From Acidimicrobiia bacterium (GTDB taxonomy: Bacteria > Actinomycetota > Acidimicrobiia > Spongiisociales > ZC4RG35): DNA of 33,747 nt. The position numbers were made by a program, and so were the translations under genes. Below are positions 25,360 to 31,750 of the stretch, one piece after another. Numbering within the stretch: position 1 is the stretch's first letter; each line of letters starts with the position of its first letter. The notes beneath the pieces are model-generated. The model worked only from the letters and a program-made list of their open reading frames with translations. It was not told where the DNA came from and did not search any database. Location: NCBI GenBank assembly GCA_025928935.1, contig JAICNB010000035.1:1-33747 (forward strand), in the 5' to 3' direction.

Positions 25360-25884
25360 GTGGGGCTCGCCGCTGATCTCGGATACGGAAAACCGGCACC
25401 AGGCCCGATGCGCCGGTGGGTCATCTCGGTCGCATCGACACCGGTCGTGTCCCGGATCAACGCCAGAATATTGCCCCCCATCGACCGTTTGACGTTGCGT
25501 CTGACCGGCGGGAGATCGACGGTCACTTCTCTGATGACCGGGCTCCCGGTTCTCTGGCTGACCACCACCGGCGCCCGGTCCGGACTGGCACGGACCGTTC
25601 CACTACTCGGGTTTCCAGTCGGCGATGGCATCGGATTGATCGGGACCCGATTCGGCCATCGCGCCACCCCGGGATGGGTGCACAATCTCGAGGCGTCGGA
25701 GCGCGCCTCACTATCGCATCAGGGGGTCGAAGTGCCGGTCCGGGCCCGCCCTGCCCGAATCGATGAGGCGGAGGAGGTGTGGGCCAGAGCAACCGCGAGC
25801 TACCCGGGTTACGCCAAGTACACCGAGCGGGCGGCACATCGTGTGATCAGGGTGTTCGTCCTCGAAGCACCCGGAACCGATTGA
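25360..25884 (+). CDS. Deazaflavin (F420)-dependent nitroreductase family protein (Ddn-like)
   Basis: A 174-residue split-beta-barrel protein of the Ddn/FDOR family, which uses reduced F420 to reduce quinones, nitroimidazoles or other acceptors. The core is recognisable as VLWLTTTGARSGLARTVPLLGF, then GIGLIGTRFGHRATPGWVHNLEAS, and a C-terminal AEEVWARATASYPGYAKYTERA with the Tyr residues common in this family. The N-terminal region (about 20-50) is amphipathic and may attach to the membrane, as in Ddn. The presence of cofD and cofE at 3-4.6 kb means the cofactor can be made. GTG 25360 fits a leaderless mRNA. The natural substrate is unknown. Confidence 0.82.
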   Translation: MGLAADLGYGKPAPGPMRRWVISVASTPVVSRINARILPPIDRLTLRLTGGRSTVTSLMTGLPVLWLTTTGARSGLARTVPLLGFPVGDGIGLIGTRFGHRATPGWVHNLEASERASLSHQGVEVPVRARPARIDEAEEVWARATASYPGYAKYTERAAHRVIRVFVLEAPGTD

Positions 25885-25901
25885 TGACTCCGCCGCGCGG
25901 G

Positions 25902-25907
25902 TAGGGT
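25902..25907 (+). promoter_or_regulatory. Putative promoter of the ferredoxin-HTH pair
   Basis: TAGGGT, 36 nt before the GTG at 25944, leaves a leader of about 30 nt that contains the Shine-Dalgarno GACGAGGTG (25929-25936). This unit is therefore leadered, unlike its neighbours. Confidence 0.4.
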
Positions 25908-25943
25908 CATGACGACGGCGCTTTCGAGACGAGGTGAACTGCG

Positions 25944-26246
25944 GTGGCCGACAAGACCAAGCTGATGGTTTGGATCGATCAGGATCTCTGCACCGGCGAC
26001 GGCATCTGTGAGGAGATCACGCCGGACGTTTTCGTCGGTCGAGACGACGGCCTTTGGGTGGTCAAGGAGGAGTCAAAGCATTTCGGTCGCACCCTCGTCT
26101 TCGACGGCGAGCAGGCGCCCGACGGTGCTCGTGGTGTGGCGCGGGTCCCCGATTCGCTGATCGAAGACACGATCGAGTCGGCGGAGGAATGCCCAGGTGA
26201 GTGCATCATGATCGAGCCCTACAACGAGGACGCGGTCCATGCTTGA
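25944..26246 (+). CDS. Single-cluster ferredoxin with CxxDxxC motif
   Basis: A 100-residue acidic electron carrier. The cluster motif is Cys16-TG-Asp19-GI-Cys22, with the last ligand Cys83 in ECPGEC; Cys87 is extra. The second cysteine of a classical CxxCxxC is Asp, as in Pyrococcus furiosus ferredoxin, where Asp ligates a [4Fe-4S] cluster that readily becomes [3Fe-4S]. Related actinobacterial ferredoxins serve cytochromes P450, but no P450 is encoded in the window. An insertion of about 35 residues between the cluster halves (about 35-72) is longer than in the minimal family. The GTG start has a Shine-Dalgarno 7 nt upstream. The last 8 nt overlap the start of the HTH gene (ATGCTTGA), suggesting a functional link. 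Confidence 0.85.
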   Translation: MADKTKLMVWIDQDLCTGDGICEEITPDVFVGRDDGLWVVKEESKHFGRTLVFDGEQAPDGARGVARVPDSLIEDTIESAEECPGECIMIEPYNEDAVHA

Positions 26247-26571
26247 TCCGGCCGTTCCTGGGGCACGACTACGCCCGATCGAACGGGTTGTGATGCGTCT
26301 GCACGGGGAAGGGTGCTCGCTGGCGGATATCGGCAAGAAGGTGGGCAAGAAGCCGGGGACGGTGACCCGGATCATGCAGATGACCGGGTACAAACAGGAC
26401 AACCTGCCCGACCAGGCTTCCAACAGCCATCACCTACGCCCGGTGGAGCGTGTCGTCCTGAGACTGCGCGAGAAGGGCGAGACCTACAGCCAGATCGGCA
26501 ATCGCCTCGCTCGCAGCGGGCGCCGCATTCAGTTCATCGAGACCCTGGCCGAGTTCAAGCAGAGCGGCTGA
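26239..26571 (+). CDS. Small protein with two tandem helix-turn-helix repeats
   Basis: A 110-residue basic protein made of two copies of one helix-turn-helix unit: copy 1 at about 11-48 (LRPIERVVMRLHGEG...) and copy 2 at about 66-103 (LRPVERVVLRLREKG...), joined by a Gln/Asn/Ser-rich linker. Both keep LRP[IV]ERVV[ML]RL and a following IG; copy 1 has a Thr-Val-containing recognition helix (KKPGTVTRIM), while in copy 2 that helix is replaced by RSGRRIQFIE. This resembles sigma-70 region 4 or LuxR-type units, but I do not recognise a named family. It overlaps the ferredoxin gene by 8 nt and may be a DNA-binding regulator made with it. HMG-CoA lyase follows 27 nt later under its own promoter. Confidence 0.72.
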   Translation: MLDPAVPGARLRPIERVVMRLHGEGCSLADIGKKVGKKPGTVTRIMQMTGYKQDNLPDQASNSHHLRPVERVVLRLREKGETYSQIGNRLARSGRRIQFIETLAEFKQSG

Positions 26572-26585
26572 TCGAATAGCCCAGT

Positions 26586-26591
26586 TACCGT
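26586..26591 (+). promoter_or_regulatory. Putative leaderless -10 box of the HMG-CoA lyase-like gene
   Basis: TACCGT ends 7 nt before the GTG at 26599, the same hexamer and spacing as at 9056-9061. Confidence 0.55.
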
Positions 26592-26598
26592 CAGGGCC

Positions 26599-27510
26599 GT
26601 GAGTGCTCTGCCCTCGCGGGTCATGATCACCGAGTCCTCATCGAGGGACGGTCTCCAGAGCCTGGGGGCGTGGGTGCCGACCGCAGCCAAGTCGGCATTG
26701 ATCGATTCCCTGGCCGGGACGGGTCTGCGCACTTTCGACGCCGTGTCTTTCGTCAGCCCGAAGGCGGTCCCACAGATGGCCGACGGCGCCGAGGTGATCG
26801 CCGGAGTGGAGAAGCGCGACGATGTCGTCCTTTTCGGTCTGGTCCCGAATATGCAGGGCCTCGAGGCCGCGATCGCAGCCGGGGTGGATGGCATCGGGGT
26901 ACTGACCGCGGCATCCGATACCTTCAACGAGAGCAACATCAACGCCACTGTCGACGAATCGATGCACCGGATCCGCCGCATCCTCCTCGAGACACCGGAA
27001 GATCTAGAGGTGCGCGGCTATGTGTCGACCGCGACCCATTGCCCGTTCGAGGGGGAGCAGGATCCCGACTGGGTGGCCCACCTCGCCGAGACATTGATGG
27101 AGTGGGGGGTCCGTTCGGTCTTCCTGGGAGAGACGATCGGCCGGGCCACGCCGGCCCATATCGAGAGGCTTCTCGGTGAGGTCCTCGACCGGGTGCCTGT
27201 GGAGAAGGTCGGAATCCATCTCCACGACACCTACGGCCAGGCAATCGCAAACACCCTCGTCGCCCTGAACCACGGTGTGGCCTCGATGGACTCCTCGGCG
27301 GGTGGCCTGGGCGGATGCCCCTACGCCCCTGGGGCCAGCGGCAACGTAGCCACCGAGGACCTGGTCTATCTGCTCGACGGGCTGGGAATCGATCACGGAG
27401 TCGACCTGATGGGAGTCGCCGGGGTGGCTCATCGGTTCTGTGCCGACCACAATCTCCGGTACAACAGCGATGCCGGGAGGGCACTGCTGGCGGCTGCGGA
27501 GGGGGAATGA
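26599..27510 (+). CDS. Hydroxymethylglutaryl-CoA lyase family protein
   Basis: A 303-residue TIM-barrel enzyme of the HMGL-like (DRE-TIM) family, which splits HMG-CoA into acetyl-CoA and acetoacetate at the end of leucine breakdown. Catalytic SSRDGLQ is at 14-20 (Arg16, Asp17). The metal/substrate segment HLHDTYGQAIANTLVALNHGV and the signature SMDSSAGGLGGCPYAPGASGNVATED, with the essential Cys in the GGCPYAPGA loop, are intact. Related aldolases act on other 3-hydroxy-3-methyl acids, so the substrate is probable rather than certain. GTG 26599 fits a leaderless mRNA. The stop overlaps the acyl-CoA dehydrogenase start (ATGA), a pairing that fits leucine or branched acyl-CoA catabolism. Confidence 0.87.
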   Translation: MSALPSRVMITESSSRDGLQSLGAWVPTAAKSALIDSLAGTGLRTFDAVSFVSPKAVPQMADGAEVIAGVEKRDDVVLFGLVPNMQGLEAAIAAGVDGIGVLTAASDTFNESNINATVDESMHRIRRILLETPEDLEVRGYVSTATHCPFEGEQDPDWVAHLAETLMEWGVRSVFLGETIGRATPAHIERLLGEVLDRVPVEKVGIHLHDTYGQAIANTLVALNHGVASMDSSAGGLGGCPYAPGASGNVATEDLVYLLDGLGIDHGVDLMGVAGVAHRFCADHNLRYNSDAGRALLAAAEGE

Positions 27511-28658
27511 CAGAGGGCACCAAGTCCATTTACATCGGCGACGACCTCGCCGCGATCCGCGACCAGACCCGCGAGTACGTGGAGAAGGAGATCGTGCCCC
27601 ACGCTTCGGCATGGGAGGACGGTGGTGTCCCCCGCTCGGTGCTCGACGAGATGGCCGGGCTCGGGTTCTTCGGTTTGAGGGCCCCGGAGGAGCACGGCGG
27701 GCTGGGCATGGGTGCGCTGGCGTCGGTGGTGTTCGCCGAAGAGCTCGGCAGGTCGACATACGGGGGCTTCACCATCACGGTCCTGGTGCACACCGACCTG
27801 GCCATGCCTTACCTGACCAACTTCGGCACCGAGGAGCAGAAAGCCCGCTGGCTCCCCGCGATGGTCAAAGGCCAGGTGCTGACCGCGATCGGTGTCACCG
27901 AAGCCGACGCCGGGTCGGATGTCGCCTCGATCCGGACCGCCGCCCGCCGGGAAGGCGAGGGATACGTCATCAACGGCTCCAAGATGTTCATCACCAACGG
28001 GGGCATCGCCGACCTCGTGTTCATCGCGGCCCGCACCGACCCCGCCGCCAAGGGCTCCCGGGGCATCTCGATCTTCGCTGTGGAACGGGAGACCCCTGGC
28101 TTCAAGGCGAGCAGGGCGCTGGAGAAGATGGGGTGGCACTCGTCTGACACGGCAGAACTGGTGCTCGAGGACGTATGGGTCCCCGAGGGGAACCTGATCG
28201 GTGAGGAGAACCGCGGTTTCTACTACATCATGACCAACTTCCAGAACGAGCGTCTTGCCATCATGGGCCAGGCCCTAGGTGAGTCACAGCGGGCTCTCGA
28301 GCTCACCATCGAGCATGTCAAGGGGCGGCATGCATTTGGCTCGCCTCTGTGGGACAAGCAGGTCATACGCCAGCGGCTGGCCGCCCGGCAGGCAGAGATC
28401 GACGCAGGGAGGGAGCTGGCATATCGGGCCGCCTGGCTGAGCGACCAGGGGGAGGATGCCACCCGGCACGTGTCCGAGGTGAAGGCATACGTGGGGGAGC
28501 TGGCCAACCGCGTCCTGTACGACTGCGTGCAGTTCCACGGTGGGATGGGCTTCATCGCAGAGACCGCGGTCGAACGGCTGTATCGAGACGTGAGGATCGC
28601 TTCGATCGGGGGTGGGGCCACCGAGGTGATGCTCGACGAGGTGGCCAAGCGCCTCTAG
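27507..28658 (+). CDS. Acyl-CoA dehydrogenase, LCAD/isovaleryl type
   Basis: A 383-residue FAD enzyme that oxidises acyl-CoA thioesters to enoyl-CoA, passing electrons to ETF. Visible signatures are VTEADAGSDVASIRT (about 130-144), INGSKMFITNGGIADL, MGWHSSDTAELVLEDVWVP, and the C-terminal QFHGGMGFIAETAVERLYRDVRI. At the position where medium-chain enzymes carry the catalytic Glu (IYEGT), this protein has SIGGGATE. Instead Glu248 in FQNERLAIMG matches the relocated base of long-chain and isovaleryl-CoA dehydrogenases. With the HMG-CoA lyase-like gene this suggests isovaleryl-CoA as a candidate substrate. The ATG start overlaps the previous stop by 4 nt. It converges with the DUF983 gene, leaving 10 nt between stops. 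Confidence 0.9.
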   Translation: MTEGTKSIYIGDDLAAIRDQTREYVEKEIVPHASAWEDGGVPRSVLDEMAGLGFFGLRAPEEHGGLGMGALASVVFAEELGRSTYGGFTITVLVHTDLAMPYLTNFGTEEQKARWLPAMVKGQVLTAIGVTEADAGSDVASIRTAARREGEGYVINGSKMFITNGGIADLVFIAARTDPAAKGSRGISIFAVERETPGFKASRALEKMGWHSSDTAELVLEDVWVPEGNLIGEENRGFYYIMTNFQNERLAIMGQALGESQRALELTIEHVKGRHAFGSPLWDKQVIRQRLAARQAEIDAGRELAYRAAWLSDQGEDATRHVSEVKAYVGELANRVLYDCVQFHGGMGFIAETAVERLYRDVRIASIGGGATEVMLDEVAKRL

Positions 28659-28668
28659 TGAGCGACCT

Positions 28669-29076
28669 CTAGCCGGCAGCCTTGGCCGCGGCCTCGGCGA
28701 TCTCTTTCTCCTCGAGCGGATGCCACGACAGCTCCAACGCCATCCACAGTGTCTTGGAGAGCGGGTAGAAGAGGAGGGGCACCAGCGCCATCGCCACCAC
28801 GGTCACCACGCCGAGGGCACCCCAGGGGACGTCGGGCCAGGTGAGCGCGATGCCCCCGACGAACAGGAGAAGGAAGGTGCCGAAGGCGACGGTGGTGTTG
28901 ATGATGAGAGCACCGACCCAATAGCCCTCCTCTCGCTCGAAGCGAAGACCGCAGCGAGCGCAGTGCTCGCGCAGCCCGAAGTACGTCTCGAAGGCGGGTG
29001 CGGCGCATCGAGGGCAGCGACGCCGAAGGGCCCGGCCCACCATGCTGATGGTCGACGCGCTGGGGTCTCGGCTCAC
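28669..29076 (-). CDS. DUF983 family membrane protein with zinc knuckles
   Basis: A 135-residue protein. The N-terminal cytoplasmic part has two CxxC pairs, Cys21/Cys24 (RCPRCAAPAF) and Cys39/Cys42 (HCARCGLRFE), typical of DUF983. The adjacent REEGYWVGALIIN leads into two transmembrane helices, about 55-77 and 84-104. The C-terminal tail (about 105-135) is charged and ends in Ala/Lys-rich helix. Function unknown; in other bacteria DUF983 genes are scattered, sometimes near cytochrome oxidase genes. GTG 29076 is chosen because TAGCCT ends 6 nt upstream. It diverges from pdxH, with only 23 nt between start codons. Confidence 0.8.
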   Translation of the reverse strand: MSRDPSASTISMVGRALRRRCPRCAAPAFETYFGLREHCARCGLRFEREEGYWVGALIINTTVAFGTFLLLFVGGIALTWPDVPWGALGVVTVVAMALVPLLFYPLSKTLWMALELSWHPLEEKEIAEAAAKAAG

Positions 29077-29082
29077 CCCCTG

Positions 29083-29088
29083 AGGCTA
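29083..29088 (-). promoter_or_regulatory. Putative leaderless -10 box of the DUF983 gene
   Basis: TAGCCT on the minus strand ends 6 nt before the GTG at 29076. It shares two base pairs (29087-29088) with the pdxH -10 box on the other strand. Confidence 0.5.
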
Positions 29089-29092
29089 TCGT
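29087..29092 (+). promoter_or_regulatory. Putative leaderless -10 box of pdxH
   Basis: TATCGT ends 7 nt before the GTG at 29100 and overlaps the opposing DUF983 -10 box, so the two promoters probably exclude each other or open as one bubble. Confidence 0.55.
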
Positions 29093-29099
29093 CACACCG

Positions 29100-29744
29100 G
29101 TGATCGACGACCAGGTGGCTCAGCTTCGCCGCGAGTACGAAGCGTTGGGGCTGAGTGAGAGGGACATGGCCGCCGACCCCGTATCGCAGTTCCGGATCTG
29201 GTTCGACGGCGTCCTCGAGGCAGGGCTCGAAGAGCCAAATGCTTTCATCCTGGCCACCGCGGATGCACGGGCCGTGCCTTCGGCTCGCGCTGTCCTGATG
29301 AAGGGCATCGACGAGGCGGGCCTGGTCTTCTACACCAACCTCGCCAGCAGGAAGAGCGAAGAGCTGCGGGCCAACCCAACCGCTGCAGCCACCTTCGTCT
29401 GGATCCCCCTCCACCGACAGGTCCGCTTCGAGGGGGTGGTGGCCATGGTCGATGGCGAAGAAGCCGATAGATACTTCGAGGCCAGGCCCCGGGGTGCCCA
29501 GATCGCGGCACACGCCTCCAACCAGAGTCAGGTGGTCGGCTCTCGTGAGGAGCTCGACGAGGCGTTCCGGGAGCTCGACGCCAAGTTCACCGGAGTACGG
29601 GTGCCAAGGCCGCGAGCTTGGGGTGGTTGGCGGCTACAACCGCATCAGGTCGAGTTCTGGCAAGGCCAGCCCAACCGCTTCCATGACAGGGTGCGGTATG
29701 TGAAGGATGGCACTGCTTGGCGAACCGAGAGGCTCGCTCCATGA
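29100..29744 (+). CDS. pdxH: Pyridoxamine 5'-phosphate oxidase
   Basis: A 214-residue FMN enzyme that oxidises pyridoxine or pyridoxamine 5'-phosphate to pyridoxal 5'-phosphate. Conserved stretches are DPVSQFRIWFDGVLEAGLEEPNA, SARAVLMKGIDEAGLVFYTNLASRKSEEL (FMN and phosphate contacts), ATFVWIPLHRQVRFEGVV, ASNQSQVV and the C-terminal signature HDRVRYVKDG...WRTERLAP. Length and order are normal. GTG 29100 fits a leaderless mRNA. The stop overlaps the next gene as ATGA, so pdxH opens a six-gene coupled unit to 33158. Confidence 0.94.
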   Translation: MIDDQVAQLRREYEALGLSERDMAADPVSQFRIWFDGVLEAGLEEPNAFILATADARAVPSARAVLMKGIDEAGLVFYTNLASRKSEELRANPTAAATFVWIPLHRQVRFEGVVAMVDGEEADRYFEARPRGAQIAAHASNQSQVVGSREELDEAFRELDAKFTGVRVPRPRAWGGWRLQPHQVEFWQGQPNRFHDRVRYVKDGTAWRTERLAP

Positions 29745-30481
29745 GGATCCATGTCATGGGTTCCTCGGGGACCTTCCCGGTGGCGGGGAGGCCGGCCTCG
29801 GGCTATTTGGTAGAGCAGGGGAGCACGAGGGTGTGGCTCGACGCGGGCCCGGGCACCTTCGTCAACCTGCCGGTCGACTCCTACATGGTCGATGCCCTCG
29901 TGATCTCACATCAGCACCCCGACCACTGTTGTGACCTGTTGACAGCATTCCATGCCTGGACCTATTGCCCCGAACCCCGCCGGGAGGTGCCGCTCTTCGC
30001 TCCCCAGCCTGTCTGGGACCGGGTGTCGGGATTCCTCGACGGGGGTCAGGAGTCGAGGTTGGCCGAGACCTTTGCCTTCCAGCCGGTCTGGACCGGCGAT
30101 CGCGTCGACATCGGCGACATCTCCGTGTCATTCACCGAGATGGACCATTCGGTGCCGACGGTGGGGACACGCTGGGAGGCGGACAACCGCACCCTGTTCT
30201 ATACCGGCGACACGGGGCCACAGGGCGAATGGCTCGAGGCCGCTCGCGACGTCGACGTGATGTTGTCGGAGGCTGCATACCAGGAGCGTGGGGAGGACGA
30301 TTACCCGTACCATCTGATGGCGTCGGAGGCCGGCCGCATAGCCCGGGAGGTCGGGGCCAAGAGACTCATCCTGACCCACATCCCGCCGTACCTCGATATG
30401 AGCCGTTCGGTCGAACAGGCAGAGACGTCCTTCGACCGGCCCGTATCCCTGGCCATGCCCGGGGTGACCTTCGATGTCTGA
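29741..30481 (+). CDS. MBL-fold metallo-hydrolase, Rv1339-like phosphodiesterase candidate
   Basis: A 246-residue metallo-beta-lactamase-fold protein of the RNase Z-like branch. The metal motif HQHPDH is at 57-62 (HxHxDH), with MDHSVPTVGTRW and FYTGDTGP supplying further His/Asp ligands, and the late LILTHIPPYLD giving another His. In mycobacteria the gene immediately before rph (Rv1339) has this fold and has been reported as an atypical cyclic-nucleotide phosphodiesterase. The same order MBL-rph-rdgB here makes it the likely counterpart, but activity is inferred from position and fold only. It overlaps pdxH by 4 nt and rph by 8 nt (ATGTCTGA). Confidence 0.82.
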   Translation: MRIHVMGSSGTFPVAGRPASGYLVEQGSTRVWLDAGPGTFVNLPVDSYMVDALVISHQHPDHCCDLLTAFHAWTYCPEPRREVPLFAPQPVWDRVSGFLDGGQESRLAETFAFQPVWTGDRVDIGDISVSFTEMDHSVPTVGTRWEADNRTLFYTGDTGPQGEWLEAARDVDVMLSEAAYQERGEDDYPYHLMASEAGRIAREVGAKRLILTHIPPYLDMSRSVEQAETSFDRPVSLAMPGVTFDV

Positions 30482-31175
30482 GCGCCCCCATGACCAGCTC
30501 CGTGAGGTCAGGCTGGAGATCCCTTTCACGTCGTCCACTCCCGGGTCCGTACTGATCTCGATGGGGCGCACCAGGGTGCTCTGCACCGCGTCGGTCCTCC
30601 CAGAGGTGCCCCGCTGGATGCGTGACTCGGGCCGGGGCTGGGTTACTGCGGAGTACGGGATGCTGCCCGGCTCCTCGAACGAGCGGATCCGGCGGGATCA
30701 CGTCTCGGGCGGCCGGGCCCAGGAGATATCACGCCTCATCGGCCGCTCTCTGCGCGCAGTCGTCGACCTGAAGAAGATGGGCGACATGATGGTCATGGTC
30801 GACTGTGACGTGATCGAGGCTGACGGGGGGACCAGGACGGCAGCCATCACCGGAGCGTGGATTGCCCTCCACGATGCCCTGGCCGACGCCATCGGCAAGG
30901 GCCAAATCACGAACTCGCCGATTATCGACGAGGTGGCGGCGGTGTCGGTCGGGATCGTCGACGGCAGCCCGATGCTGGACCTCGATTACGAGAGAGACGT
31001 CGAGGCAGAGGTCGACATGAATGTGGTGATGAGTGGTCGGGGGCTTCTCGTCGAGGTTCAGGGCACGGCGGAGAGGGCTCCTTTCACCAGGGAGGAGCTC
31101 GACCAGCTGCTCGATCTGGCGGCCACCGGCATCTCGGAGCTCCACGACCTGCAGCGGCGGGCGGTGGCCGGGTGA
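30474..31175 (+). CDS. rph: Ribonuclease PH
   Basis: A 233-residue phosphorolytic 3'-to-5' exoribonuclease that trims tRNA precursors and releases nucleoside diphosphates. Core motifs are TRVLCTASV, GRGWVTAEYGMLPGSS, GGRAQEISRLIGRSLRAVVDL (normally GGRTQEI), VDCDVIEADGGTRTAAITGAWIAL and the C-terminal SGRGLLVEVQGTAERAPF. The N-terminus MSERPHDQLREVRLE is a little shorter than usual and lacks the DGR of the common RxDGRxxDQLR opening. tRNA genes lie at the end of the window. Coupled on both sides by start/stop overlaps. Confidence 0.94.
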   Translation: MSERPHDQLREVRLEIPFTSSTPGSVLISMGRTRVLCTASVLPEVPRWMRDSGRGWVTAEYGMLPGSSNERIRRDHVSGGRAQEISRLIGRSLRAVVDLKKMGDMMVMVDCDVIEADGGTRTAAITGAWIALHDALADAIGKGQITNSPIIDEVAAVSVGIVDGSPMLDLDYERDVEAEVDMNVVMSGRGLLVEVQGTAERAPFTREELDQLLDLAATGISELHDLQRRAVAG

Positions 31176-31750
31176 TCTCGCGTTTGGTGGTTGCTTCGAA
31201 GAATCCGGACAAGCTGTTGGAGATCGAGCAGGTGCTCGGAGAAACGGGCGTGGTCGGGGAGATCGTCTCGGGCCTCGACTGGCCTGAGGTCGAAGAGACA
31301 GGCGAGACCCTGGAGGACAACGCGCTGCTCAAGGCCAGGGCAGTCATGGAGGCCGTGGGGCTGCCGGCTGTGGCCGACGACACCGGTCTCGAGGTGGCCG
31401 CCCTCGAAGGGCGACCCGGGGTGAGAACGGCCCGATATGCGGGGGAGGATGCGACCTACGAGGACAACGTTCGCCGTCTGCTCAGGGAACTCGACGGGGT
31501 CGAAGATCGGCGGGCCTGGTTCCGCAGCGTGGTCGCGCTCGTCATGCCGGACAACTCCGAAGTGTTGGCAGACGGAGCACTGGAGGGGGTCATCGCCGAA
31601 TCGGCCCGGGGCAGCGGTGGATTTGGCTACGACCCGGTCTTCGAGGTCGAGGGTGTGACTCTCTCCGAGATGGGTATGGCCGAGAAGAACAAGATCTCCC
31701 ATAGGGCCCGAGCTCTTCGGTCCCTGGCGGATGTGCTCGCCGGCAGGTGA
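31172..31750 (+). CDS. rdgB: Non-canonical purine NTP pyrophosphatase (RdgB/HAM1 family)
   Basis: A 192-residue house-cleaning enzyme that hydrolyses ITP, dITP and XTP to monophosphates, keeping damaged purines out of DNA and RNA. The N-terminal VVASKNPDKLLEIEQVL, the substrate segment ETLEDNALLKARAV, the active-site GLPAVADDTGLEVAALEGRPGVRTARYAG, and the C-terminal GSGGFGYDPVF with EKNKISHRARAL are all present. The position after rph is conserved in actinobacteria. GTG 31172 overlaps the rph stop (GTGA), and its own stop overlaps the next start in the same way. Confidence 0.94.
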   Translation: MISRLVVASKNPDKLLEIEQVLGETGVVGEIVSGLDWPEVEETGETLEDNALLKARAVMEAVGLPAVADDTGLEVAALEGRPGVRTARYAGEDATYEDNVRRLLRELDGVEDRRAWFRSVVALVMPDNSEVLADGALEGVIAESARGSGGFGYDPVFEVEGVTLSEMGMAEKNKISHRARALRSLADVLAGR

